Below, piece by piece: positions 1 through 10,600 of a DNA stretch of 11,440 nt. Numbering within the stretch: position 1 is the first letter of the stretch; each line of letters opens with the position of its first letter. The DNA comes from an uncultured Verrucomicrobia subdivision 3 bacterium (GTDB lineage Bacteria; Verrucomicrobiota; Verrucomicrobiae; Limisphaerales; UBA11358). The position numbers and the translations under genes were made by a program. The notes beneath the pieces were generated by a model, which had not been told where the DNA came from, ran no database searches, and worked only from the letters and a program-made list of their open reading frames with translations. The stretch lies in contig CAIXPZ010000004.1 of the NCBI GenBank assembly GCA_903921455.1, forward strand, positions 1 through 11,440, read 5' to 3'.

Positions 1-2
1 AA

Positions 3-89
3 GCTCCCCCTCCTGCTGCTTCTACCTCGAAGCGGAATCAACAGCTTGACGGAGACCTGAAAATCCAGTTCCCTTTGCTCGGAAGGTGA
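3..89 (+). CDS. Possible C-terminal tail of a plus-strand protein (partial)
   Basis: The third plus-strand frame is open from the window edge for 28 codons and ends in TGA at 87-89. It reads APPPAASTSKRN followed by QQLDGDLKIQFPLLGR, which resembles a Pro/Ala linker leading into a short beta-rich end. If real, it belongs to a gene entering from the left and converging on the exported HEAT protein gene, with 42 bases between the two stop codons. The evidence is only an open frame and plausible composition. The other two plus frames close earlier (about 19 and 15 codons), so chance is not excluded and no family is recognised. Confidence 0.25.
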   Translation, partial: APPPAASTSKRNQQLDGDLKIQFPLLGR

Positions 90-90
90 G

Positions 91-129
91 GCACTTTTCG
101 AGCGCCACCCGCCGCACTTTTCAACCGCC
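91..129. repeat. Imperfect 16-bp direct repeat in the left intergenic gap
   Basis: Two copies of a 16-base unit beginning gcacttttc lie at 91-106 and 114-129. They match at 14 of 16 positions and have a period of 23 bases. They fill the gap between the possible plus-strand tail and the stop codon of the exported HEAT protein gene. The first copy overlaps an inverted repeat, gctcg at 76-80 and cgagc at 99-103. There is no T-tract on either side, so a classical terminator is not supported. Function unknown. Confidence 0.4.
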
Positions 130-131
130 GT

Positions 132-1886
132 TTACAGTGCCCGACCAAATAAAGCGGGGGTCAACGCCGGGTCATCCACCTTGAACTTGTTGCCTTGGCG
201 AATCTCTTCGGCGTGCTTAGCAAGAAATGTTTTCCATTGATTTCGCAGTTCAATTCGCTCGCCACGAGTCAAATCTGTTCGGCCAGACGAACTTCCCGGC
301 AATCCTTCGATAACAGTTTGTAGACTGTCGAGGGCAAGACCGTAAAGTTTTTCTTCGTCCAGCCTGTCCGCCCAAGTTGCAAGCAAATCAAAGCCTCCGC
401 CGAGAGACTTCGCTGCATCAGTTGCTTCACGCAGCAACCATTCGTGATGTTCTGTGGCAATAATTTCAAGGATCGGCTTGAGAAAAATTTTATCATCGGC
501 CTCTTTTGCTATCGTGCAAGCAGCACGGCATACTCCAAGGTCTTTATCGACAAGACTGCTTTTGATAAAATCATAGCACTCGGTTGGAACCGGCGGTTGA
601 ATTGCCCGCAGCGCCGCCTCTCTCCCAGGACAATAAGAGTTTGGACCAAACACCGTGACAATGTGAACCCAACCGTCTGGTCGAGGCATTGATTTTTCTG
701 AAAGCCAATCAAAATATACAAAGAATTGCCCCTGTCCTGATAAATTGTCATTCAGATTGAAACCTCGCGCGTGCAGAACCCTCATGGCTCTTAAGAGTTC
801 CGGCAATGGTTCAGGATAATTAAGTATGTTATCCTCAGGATTACAACGCGGATTGACCCCCACTCCCATTTGATAAAGCGCATGGTCCAATGCACCCAAA
901 ACTGACGGTGCATCGGTCGGGTTACCAACGGCCTCAATCATAAACGCACCCGTGCCAATTTCTTTGACTTGCTGTCGAGCTAGAAAATTTGTTGCCAGTG
1001 AGCGCACTTGTTCCGTGAAATTGGTGTTCCATGTCTTGGTAGCAAGGCGGCGTCTGGCTTCCAGAGCATCAAAGCGAAATGGACCACGCCCAGGAAGTTT
1101 ACCTTCAAACTCAGGATCCGGAAGCCGACCGTTCAAAGTCATTGCCGCGTCCAGTGCTAGACTTGAATTGGGACTTGAGGCCAATTCTATCAGTGCTGCC
1201 GTTGCCTCCGGTGTGGCAATGCCATTGATGCCGGCTAATGCCTGATGATTCCCGTTCCGTGCTCGTTCCATTAAAGGTTCCAAATAGATAGGTAACCCTA
1301 AGTAACTAAAATCAGGTGAACCTGATTTCTCCATATTGCTGATAATATTTTCGGCTTTAATGGGGTCAGGCATTTTAAAAGTAATAGTGGCTTCGCCGGT
1401 AGTAAGCTTGCCTGCATCTTCTTTCCAGCCAAAATCATGTGTTGCGTGAATGATATAACGGCCGGGATGCACAATTTGGGAATACCACATCAAATGCAAA
1501 GATTGTTCGTATTTCTCCCCAGGGCTAAGCGTTTTTGTGGATTCAAAACCGCCAAAACAAATTTTGGCTGGATCTGGATCATCGGCAACCTTGCCTGCTT
1601 CATCTGTTGCCGTAATTTTGAATCGAAGGGAACGACTTGACCCACGATAATCACCACCATAGTTAAAACTAAATGGACTCGTACCCGCATTTGTGAGGGT
1701 AAAATGCATCACCACGTCTTCTCCCAGAAAATATTCGTTGCGGTCGAATCCAATCACAATTTTGGCACCAGAAGGCACAAGTGCATTTGCGTTCCCCTGC
1801 TGAGCAGCACTGTCTGAATTGATAATCAATAACAAAGAGAGGATAAGAAAGCTTCCTGCCATCAGGGAGAGTGAAGATTGTCTCAT
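132..1886 (-). CDS. Exported protein with Ig-like domain and HEAT-like alpha-solenoid, function unknown
   Basis: The product is 584 residues and I do not recognise it as a named family. It begins with a Sec signal peptide: MRQ, a hydrophobic core at about 8-22, and probable cleavage near SAA at 26-28. There is no lipobox cysteine, so it is probably a soluble periplasmic or secreted protein. Residues 42-172 look like a beta-sandwich of the kind found in BsuPI-like or other Ig-like domains (alternating strands with FTLTNAG and SPGEKY turns). Residues about 200-510 are helical and contain HEAT-like stretches, for example 215-252, 315-340 and 440-500. Six cysteines (110, 348, 419, 437, 453, 457) could form disulfides in an exported protein. 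The ATG lies 68 bases after the clpB stop; only a weak GAG precedes it and no convincing promoter is seen. Base composition is clearly more AT-rich than clpB. The fold suggests binding or scaffolding, but this is inference. Confidence 0.8.
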   Translation of the reverse strand: MRQSSLSLMAGSFLILSLLLIINSDSAAQQGNANALVPSGAKIVIGFDRNEYFLGEDVVMHFTLTNAGTSPFSFNYGGDYRGSSRSLRFKITATDEAGKVADDPDPAKICFGGFESTKTLSPGEKYEQSLHLMWYSQIVHPGRYIIHATHDFGWKEDAGKLTTGEATITFKMPDPIKAENIISNMEKSGSPDFSYLGLPIYLEPLMERARNGNHQALAGINGIATPEATAALIELASSPNSSLALDAAMTLNGRLPDPEFEGKLPGRGPFRFDALEARRRLATKTWNTNFTEQVRSLATNFLARQQVKEIGTGAFMIEAVGNPTDAPSVLGALDHALYQMGVGVNPRCNPEDNILNYPEPLPELLRAMRVLHARGFNLNDNLSGQGQFFVYFDWLSEKSMPRPDGWVHIVTVFGPNSYCPGREAALRAIQPPVPTECYDFIKSSLVDKDLGVCRAACTIAKEADDKIFLKPILEIIATEHHEWLLREATDAAKSLGGGFDLLATWADRLDEEKLYGLALDSLQTVIEGLPGSSSGRTDLTRGERIELRNQWKTFLAKHAEEIRQGNKFKVDDPALTPALFGRAL

Positions 1887-1954
1887 AAGACACTCGGTCT
1901 AACTCAAAATCACATAGTTGACTAGGGTTATTTCAAATGCTCATCCCCGTTAGT

Positions 1955-4573
<2,619 letters not shown>

Positions 4574-4579
4574 AACTAA

Positions 4580-4607
4580 TAAATAATGGGAATGCGCGCT
4601 GCGTCAA
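4580..4607 (-). promoter_or_regulatory. Candidate promoter of clpB, ending almost at the start codon
   Basis: On the minus strand TTGACG (4602-4607) is followed after 16 bases by the AT-rich hexamer TATTTA (4580-4585). The -35 box is good (5 of 6 to TTGACA) but the -10 is weak (3 of 6). The same stretch also reads CTTGAC followed by TCCCAT (4586-4591), which resembles the heat-shock sigma-32 pattern CTTGAA/CCCCAT, with a spacer about two bases shorter than in E. coli groE. A start about 7 bases past the -10 would fall on the ATG itself. No CIRCE element (TTAGCACTC inverted repeat) is present. Confidence 0.35.
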
Positions 4608-4626
4608 GTCAGGGAAAGACCGTATT

Positions 4627-4678
4627 GCCCCGGATGAGGAAGGGACGCCAACCATGTTACGAATTCAAAATTCGGGGC
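4627..4678. other. Inverted repeats between the regulator stop and the clpB promoter
   Basis: A perfect 6-bp stem with 3-base loop, CGAATT-CAA-AATTCG, lies at 4660-4674. A second pair, GCCCCG at 4627-4632 and CGGGGC at 4673-4678, could form a longer-range stem. The two share bases 4673-4674, so they are mutually exclusive. Neither is followed by a T-run, so this is not a classical terminator. It sits in the 3' untranslated region of the response regulator transcript and may only protect or punctuate its end. Confidence 0.3.
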
Positions 4679-4696
4679 AGGTGCGGGACGTGAAAG

Positions 4697-5338
4697 TTAT
4701 TCCAGATGGACGATCCCGTGGCGGATCGCGCTGATGGCGGCTTCGGTGCGGTCTTGAACTTTGAGTTTGGTGAAAAGGGTTTTGAAATGAGCTTTGACGG
4801 TGTCTTCGCAAAGGAACAGGGAAGAGCCAATTTCCTTGTTGCTGCGGCCCTTGATGAGCAGTTGCAAGACGTCCATTTCCCTCTGGGAAAGTTCCGGGCG
4901 TTGCTGGCGGTCGGCGAGCCGTTTGGCGCGTTTGTCCGAGAGGACGTGCTTGCCGGCGTGAACATTGCGGATGGTGGTGGACAGTTCGTCGTCCGGGGTG
5001 TCCTTCAACAGATAGGATTTGGCGCCGGACTGGATGGCGCGGTAAATATCCTCGTCGGTGTCAAAAGTGGTGAGGACGATCACGCGGGCTTCGGGAAATT
5101 CCTTGCGGATGGCGAGCGTGGCTTCCACGCCCCCCATGCCGGGCAGGCGCAAATCCATGAGCACCACATCCGGCTTTTTCTGGCGGTAAACGGCCAGCGC
5201 TTCGCGGCCATCGCCGGTTTCGGCAACGACCTGCAGGTCAGGCTCGCTCTCGATGAGCGCCGCCATGCCCTTGCGGAAAGCCGGGTGATCGTCCACCAGC
5301 ATGATTCGGATGGCGTTGGTTTTTTTCAATTTCTTCAC
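4697..5338 (-). CDS. NarL/FixJ-family response regulator transcription factor
   Basis: This 213-residue protein is a complete two-domain DNA-binding response regulator. The receiver domain (about 10-125) has the acidic pair D16-D17, phosphoacceptor D62 in the motif LMDLRLPG, switch residue T90 and the conserved lysine K112 in LLKD. A LuxR-type helix-turn-helix (about 148-210) contains LSQREMDVLQLL, NKEIG and the recognition helix around TVKAHFKTLFTKL. Phosphorylation normally causes dimerisation and promoter binding. The gene follows the HisKA_3 kinase on the same strand after 81 bases, so the two are the likely cognate pair. The start is GTG (5336-5338), supported by AGGA five bases upstream and by the receiver domain beginning soon after. 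Its target genes are not known; the secreted glycosidase upstream of the kinase is a candidate by position only. Confidence 0.94.
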   Translation of the reverse strand: MKKLKKTNAIRIMLVDDHPAFRKGMAALIESEPDLQVVAETGDGREALAVYRQKKPDVVLMDLRLPGMGGVEATLAIRKEFPEARVIVLTTFDTDEDIYRAIQSGAKSYLLKDTPDDELSTTIRNVHAGKHVLSDKRAKRLADRQQRPELSQREMDVLQLLIKGRSNKEIGSSLFLCEDTVKAHFKTLFTKLKVQDRTEAAISAIRHGIVHLE

Positions 5339-5343
5339 GACTA

Positions 5344-5347
5344 TCCT
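5344..5347 (-). promoter_or_regulatory. Ribosome binding site supporting the GTG start of the response regulator
   Basis: The minus strand reads AGGA, then TAGTC, then GTG. This Shine-Dalgarno core at five-base spacing favours the GTG over the next in-frame ATG (codon 13), which would remove the first beta strand of the receiver domain. It is the only clear Shine-Dalgarno sequence among the gene starts in the window. Confidence 0.6.
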
Positions 5348-5371
5348 AATGGCAAAGTATTAGCGTGTCAT

Positions 5372-5419
5372 TTACCCGTTAGAGTAATTCTAAATTGGCC
5401 TTCTGCCAAATGGGTTGGC
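5372..5419. promoter_or_regulatory. Cluster of phased inverted repeats between kinase and response regulator
   Basis: On the plus strand TTGGC (5395-5399), GCCAA (5405-5409) and TTGGC (5415-5419) occur at exact 10-base spacing, forming two overlapping inverted repeats with 5-base spacers. Next to them is a third, TTAGA (5379-5383) and TCTAA (5389-5393), again with a 5-base spacer. Overlapping this is TTAC (5372-5375) with GTAA (5384-5387). The cluster lies about 34-81 bases upstream of the GTG of the regulator and abuts the kinase stop. Half-sites one helical turn apart suit a dimeric LuxR-type regulator, so an autoregulatory operator is possible, as are competing mRNA hairpins. Symmetry is the only evidence. 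Confidence 0.35.
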
Positions 5420-7513
5420 TCAATCGCCGGAAAGCGGCACGCACAGTTGGATCTCCGCGCCCTGGCCGGCGGCACTGCGGATGTCCAAAGTGGCTTTCAT
5501 CCCGGTGGCGCGTTCACGCATCCCGACGAGTCCAAAGCCGCCTTCGCTCCGGGAAAGTTGGGCCGGATCAAAACCGCGGCCATCATCGGTCACAATCAAG
5601 CGGAGAAATTTCTCATCGTAGTCCAACCGGACCTTGATTTCCTTGGCCTGCGCATGTTTGGTGGCATTGGTGATGGCTTCCTGGCCGACGCGCAGGCAGT
5701 TGTTTTCCACCACGGGCGCAAGCCGGCGGACGCGGCCGGTGGTTTCAAAACTGGTTTTGAGTTCCGTGCCTTCGGCCATTTGTTTGAGAATGTTTTTCAA
5801 GGCACCGGAAAGGTCGCCGGTCTCAAGCACTTGGGAACGCATGTTCCAGATCGAGTTGCGGGCTTCCTCCAGACTGCCGCGCACGAGTTGCTGGGCGGTG
5901 TCGAGATATTGGTTCAGCGGATCGGGCGCGCCGGTGGCTTGTTTTTTGGCCAGCCGCAGTTGAACCGAAGTGGCTACCAAGCCTTGCGCGAGGGTGTCAT
6001 GGATTTCGCGCGCCATGCGGTTGCGTTCGGCCAGAATGGCGGCGAATTCCGCCTCCGCCATGGCGCGCTGGCGGGATTGCTCATTCAACCGTCGTCGAGC
6101 CAACAGCGTCACAATGCTGGACGCCAGCAACAATCCGCTGAGGGCGATACCCAATAGCAAAATGATGTGTCGGGAGGTCCACCACGGCGGTGGCTCAATG
6201 ACGATTAAATCTTCCGGCGAACGAAGCTGGAGTTGAAATGTTTGCGGATGCCAAATGCCCATTATCGGCCGGAGGGAGTCATGCCCCACCGAGCAGATGC
6301 CAGCGATGCGAACCTTGCTGCCAGCCTGCCAGGCGGGAAGTATCCGCTGTTCCGGGAGGAATTTCAAAATCGCTTTAAACACGGCTCCGGTCAGGCTCAA
6401 TGTGAATGCCGCACCATCAACGGTTGGTTGGATATCTGTCAATAGGGCATCGGTGGCGACCAGATCGTCTTCATGATCGAAGGCCTCGTTGAAATTCGTG
6501 AATGAGTGCGGGACGGGCGGCGGTCCAGAACCGGTTTTACGAAAGCTGGCATCTTCCAACACGGGCGACATCGAACCGTAGCTGGGAAAACCAAGCGCGT
6601 CGATTTCATCGCCCGGGTGTAAATTGATGGGATGCTGATACGTTTGGAGGCGCAGGCCGGAGGATTGATCCCGAATCCAAATGAACGAATCACTTTGAGA
6701 ATAGGTGACGATGCCATGCACATGGATGCGGTGGCCGACCGCACTGTCGGGCGTAAACAGAAGCAGGCTGTTGGCGGGACGCACTGGCAAATCATATGGC
6801 TCCGCGGGTGCATCTTTTTCCACGCGAATCGGTCCGCCGCGCGCGACTTGCACCACTGGCGTCAGCACCTGCCGTTTTTGGTTGAACTGATAGAGGCAGA
6901 TGCCGCTCAGGCGCACCTCGGCGTCCACTCGAACTAGAGGATCCACCGGTATCGGCACGCGCACGGAAACGCTGCCGCCGTCCATGGCGATTACCAGTCG
7001 CCAGATATCAAAGCCTGGCGCCGCCGGATCCAGCCGCCGCCGCACGACGCCGGAAATTTCCACCCATTGCGCATCCATCGCGCCGCTGATTAATTCCTGA
7101 TACGTGACATGGCGTGGCGGCGGGATGGCTGACCTTCCCAGTTTGCGGATGGAATGGGCCCGCACAATCGGGGCAAATTCTCCCGGATCGGTGACGCCGG
7201 TGATTTCAAGCAAGTCTCCCCGATGACAGGAGGCGAAGATGTTCTTGGCGGCCAGCACATAAATTCCGGCGGTTTGATCGGCAATGATCACGGCCCGTTC
7301 GCGCGGCGAGGCCTCGTCGGAAATCACCACGCCGCGTAAAAGCACCGGGCGGGCTTGGGCCACTACATCGGCGTTGAGGCTGCGGACTTGGGCGGCGTTG
7401 GTCAGCGTATCGAAGGCGGGTGACAATGTTTGGGCGACAGACCTGCCGGTAAAAATGGCGAATGCCAACAGTAGTCCCAGCGCGCTGCATTGAATTGGTT
7501 GGCGGAGGCGCAT
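5420..7513 (-). CDS. Membrane sensor histidine kinase with four OB-fold-like extracytoplasmic repeats (HisKA_3/HATPase_c)
   Basis: The 697-residue protein starts with a signal peptide (hydrophobic core about 10-21, cleavage near SVA at 25-27). The long exported region (about 30-445) contains four similar units starting near 57, 150, 262 and 351. Each has an opening strand (LLRGVVISD, EISGVVRRR, HVHGIVTYS, then a weaker VATDALLTD), a central hairpin (for example FIWIRDQSSGLRLQ) and a closing GD/GxxVxxxG strand (for example GDLLEITGV). This is the pattern of OB-fold beta barrels. One membrane helix follows at about 449-472. The cytoplasmic part has a HisKA_3 dimerisation domain with phosphoacceptor H505 in REIHDTLAQ, an N-box with QEAITNATKH at 611-620, the G1 box DDGRGFDP at 643-650 and GGFGLVGMRER at 658-668. 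This is the kinase type that partners NarL-family regulators, one of which lies directly downstream. The signal sensed is unknown. The ATG has no Shine-Dalgarno sequence. The OB assignment is from pattern only. Confidence 0.93.
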   Translation of the reverse strand: MRLRQPIQCSALGLLLAFAIFTGRSVAQTLSPAFDTLTNAAQVRSLNADVVAQARPVLLRGVVISDEASPRERAVIIADQTAGIYVLAAKNIFASCHRGDLLEITGVTDPGEFAPIVRAHSIRKLGRSAIPPPRHVTYQELISGAMDAQWVEISGVVRRRLDPAAPGFDIWRLVIAMDGGSVSVRVPIPVDPLVRVDAEVRLSGICLYQFNQKRQVLTPVVQVARGGPIRVEKDAPAEPYDLPVRPANSLLLFTPDSAVGHRIHVHGIVTYSQSDSFIWIRDQSSGLRLQTYQHPINLHPGDEIDALGFPSYGSMSPVLEDASFRKTGSGPPPVPHSFTNFNEAFDHEDDLVATDALLTDIQPTVDGAAFTLSLTGAVFKAILKFLPEQRILPAWQAGSKVRIAGICSVGHDSLRPIMGIWHPQTFQLQLRSPEDLIVIEPPPWWTSRHIILLLGIALSGLLLASSIVTLLARRRLNEQSRQRAMAEAEFAAILAERNRMAREIHDTLAQGLVATSVQLRLAKKQATGAPDPLNQYLDTAQQLVRGSLEEARNSIWNMRSQVLETGDLSGALKNILKQMAEGTELKTSFETTGRVRRLAPVVENNCLRVGQEAITNATKHAQAKEIKVRLDYDEKFLRLIVTDDGRGFDPAQLSRSEGGFGLVGMRERATGMKATLDIRSAAGQGAEIQLCVPLSGD

Positions 7514-7530
7514 TTTAGGAATCTGGAAAA

Positions 7531-7559
7531 ATTATGCGGCAGCTTTTCCGATTACGCAA
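7531..7559 (-). promoter_or_regulatory. Candidate sigma-70-type promoter of the kinase-regulator pair
   Basis: The minus strand has TTGCGT (7554-7559), a 17-base spacer and CATAAT (7531-7536). The -10 matches TATAAT at 5 of 6 positions; the -35 matches TTGACA at only 3 of 6. A start about 7 bases past the -10 would leave a leader of roughly 10 bases before the ATG at 7513, too short for a normal Shine-Dalgarno sequence, and none is present. Confidence 0.4.
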
Positions 7560-7621
7560 TGCCTCCGTTCTACTCCTGAAAACACGTCGTTGGTGTGGCC
7601 GTTCCTGTATTGAATATTAAC

Positions 7622-10600
7622 TCACTGATAAACCAAACGGTAGAATACGGAGGTATTTCGGGTGTCCAGTGGCACGGTGAACTGCGTGGTGGTGGTGGAA
7701 TCCGGAAGGGAAATCCAGTGGGTGCCGAGACCCGCGCCCAAGCCGTTGGTCTGCACCTGCAAGATCCAGCCCAGATGATCGGCGGGCCAGGAAATTTGCA
7801 GGGCATTGTTTGTGATGCTGGCAGTGAGATTCGTCGCGACCGTGGAGTAAACCATCAGCACGCCATTCGTGGAATTGAATTTCCAGTCGAGTCCGGCCCC
7901 GGGCGAGCCGGCGAGGAGCGAAAAATTACCGGCAGAACTGGTCGCGCTGAAGAGCTGGAAGCTGTCGCCGCCCGCGAGTGAGCCGGCGAGGTTCGTCACC
8001 GCCAAAGTTCCCGCGCAGGTCAGTGGACCGACAACGCGCAACTGGTCGTTCGTGCCCAGTGCCTTGTTGAGCTCGATAATGGTCGTGCTGCCGGATTGCA
8101 GGGTCACGCTGTTGCTGCAGGTCAAAACGCCGATGTTGCCGCCGGGTGAAAGCGTGCCGTTCACGCTTAGATTCCCGAGCACCGTTCCATTGCCTTTCAA
8201 CGTCTGAGTTGCGCCGAGCGTCAGGCCGCTCGCCGAAACGTCCAGCGTGCCGCCCGCCCCGACGGTGATCACCGGGGTGTTCGGCAGGGTCATCCCGCTG
8301 CCCAGCACCAGCGTGCCGCCGCTGAGCGTGGTATTGCCGGAAAAAGTGTAAAGACCATTTAACGCGCTTGTGCCGCTCTTGGTCAGGGTTTGCGCGCCGG
8401 CATTCAGCGCGACGGCGATACGCCCAACGATGCTGCCGCCGAAGGAATAATTCGTATTGCCAAGGTTCAGCGTCAGCGTGTTTGTGGGCGCGCCGCTGTT
8501 GGTGACCCAGGCGACATTTGCCGCCGTCACCACATTTTTCAGGCCGGCGAGCGTCTGGTTGAAGCCGTTTAAATCCAGCGCGGTCGGTGACGTGGTGCTG
8601 CCATTGCCGGCGAGATCTAGCGCGGCGTTGCTGGCGATGCCGTTGTTCGCGCCGAGGCTGGTGGTGTTGGCGCGCACCTGGAGTTCGCCGTAGTTGCCGC
8701 CGCCGGAGAAACGCACATTCCCAAGCCGGACCATGATGATGTTGGTGGGCGTGGAAATGATCGTGCCGCTGATGGTAAGCAGGCCGGAGGTGGCCGGCCC
8801 GGCGAAGTGGCCGCCATTTGCCGCATTGCTATAAATGTTGATTGGGCCGGACCACGTCGCGCTGGTGTTGTCATTGATCATGATCATGCCGGTGGCCACG
8901 CCGGGCGCGACGGCATTGGCGGTCAGCGAATTTGTGGCCGTCAGCCCGTTGGCGAGAATAATACGTCCCGTGCCATTTGTGGCGTTGCAGATAATCGCGC
9001 CCGTGCCGAGCGCGGAATTTTGATTTAGCTGAATGATGCCTTCCCACAGCGTCGTGCCGCCGGCGTAGGTGTTGGCGTTGCTGATGGTCAGTGTGCTGCT
9101 GCCTTGCTTGACGAGGCTGCCGCTGCCGCTGATGGAAAAGGGTGCGTTGATTGTGCCGGAGCGGTTGAAGGCGAGCACGCCGTTGTCAGTGACGCTGTTG
9201 GTGCCGATGGTGCCGTTCGCGCCACCGGTGCCAACCTGCAGCGTGCCGGCGCTGATGGTGGTGGTGCCGGAGTAAGTGTTGTTGCCGGTGAGTGTCAGCG
9301 TGCCCGCGCCGGTTTTGGTCAGGCTCATGGCCGTGGCGCTGCCGTTGGTGATGCTGCCGCTCACGGCAAAATCACCGCCGCCCTGGAAGGTGAGCGCGCG
9401 TGAGCCGGTGGCGAGCGAACTGATGCCGCCGAGATTGAGTTGGCCGGCATCGGACTGGAAAATATAGAAGCCGCCGCCGACATTGATGTTGATCGCCCCG
9501 GAAATCGTATTTGAGCCGGATAAGTTTTGGATGGCGGGAATATTGGCGTTGCGCCCGTTGAGGGCAACCGCAGCGAGGGTGGTGATATTGCCATTCGTGC
9601 CGTCTAGTTGCAGAGTCGATCCGGCGCTTCCTCCGGTATTGTTGCGGAACTGTAGCAGGCTGGCCGAGTCTAGCGCGCCGGGGTTGGCTGCCCGCACGAT
9701 CCCGTCGAAATTTGCCGTGCTGCCGGTATCCAGATTCATCGTTCCTGAAATTGAGGTGTCGGCAGCCAAAATGAATGTTCCCCCGCCGCTTTTGGTGAAG
9801 CCATTGGTGCCTGCCATTGAAACCAGGTTGGTTACGGTGTTTTGGTTGACGACGATGGCCGGCGATGTGACGGAGCCGGTGTCGAGCGTCAGTGTGATGC
9901 CGCCGCTGGAGATAAGTGTCCAATTCTGTGTGCCGGACGTGTCGCCGAATTTCAGGGTGCCAAGGCTGCGCTTCGAGTCGAGGGTGACGGTGCGATTCGC
10001 GGTGATGTTGAGGGTGCTGAAGTCGGCGGTCTGGCCGATGCCGTTGCCGACCGCGCCGCCCGACCAGTTGGCGTAGGCGCTCCACAGCCCGTCGCCGTCG
10101 GTGATCCACACCCCGTTGGTCGCGATCACTGAAACGTAAATCGCCACGAGCGAAAAGGCGCTGGCGCCCGCCGCGTCGGTGGCGCGCACGGTGAAATAAT
10201 TCGTGCCGGCATCCGCCGCGCCGGGTGTGCCGGTAAGGGTCCCATTGGTGCCAAGGTTTAACCACGCCGGGCCATAGGTTTTGCTGTAAGTCAACGTGTC
10301 GCCGGCGTCGGGATCGGTGGCGAGACCGGCAATCGAGTTGCTGTAGGCGACGGCTTCGGAGGCATTGGGGCGCACAATCAGATTAGTGCTGAACGCCGGC
10401 GGCGAATTTGTCACCAGCGCCGCGACCTGGGCGGCGGTCAGCGCGTAATCGTTTATCTGCACTTCATCGAGCTTCCCCGCAAACAGCGGGTCGGCGGCGA
10501 ACTGGCTTTTGCCGAGATAATTGAACATCGGCGTGAAGCTGGCCGGCGTGATGGAAAAACTGCTGGACGACGCGGCGAGGACCCCGTTCGTGTAAATTTT

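Noticed and set aside
1887..1954. Promoter for the exported HEAT gene (TTGAAA near the clpB stop)
   Set aside because: No -10-like hexamer occurs at a suitable distance (the nearest, TATGTG, is only 14 bases away), so read-through from clpB is equally plausible.
4574..4696. CIRCE/HrcA operator upstream of clpB
   Set aside because: No TTAGCACTC inverted repeat or close variant is present in this gap.
4706..6157. Long plus-strand open frame of 483 codons across the response regulator, the gap and part of the kinase
   Set aside because: It is antisense to two genes with complete, motif-verified frames, and its translation has no recognisable domain. GC-rich codon bias on the minus strand keeps the opposite frame open.
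7571..7600. Possible terminator after the large secreted protein (ACAC/GTGT followed by TTTT on the minus strand)
   Set aside because: The stem is only 4 bp with a 7-base loop, too weak to support a Rho-independent terminator call.
8294..9799. Repetitive-looking DNA that might be a CRISPR array or tandem repeat
   Set aside because: There is no constant repeat with regular spacers; the repetition comes from a single open frame encoding PATR protein repeats with diverged DNA.
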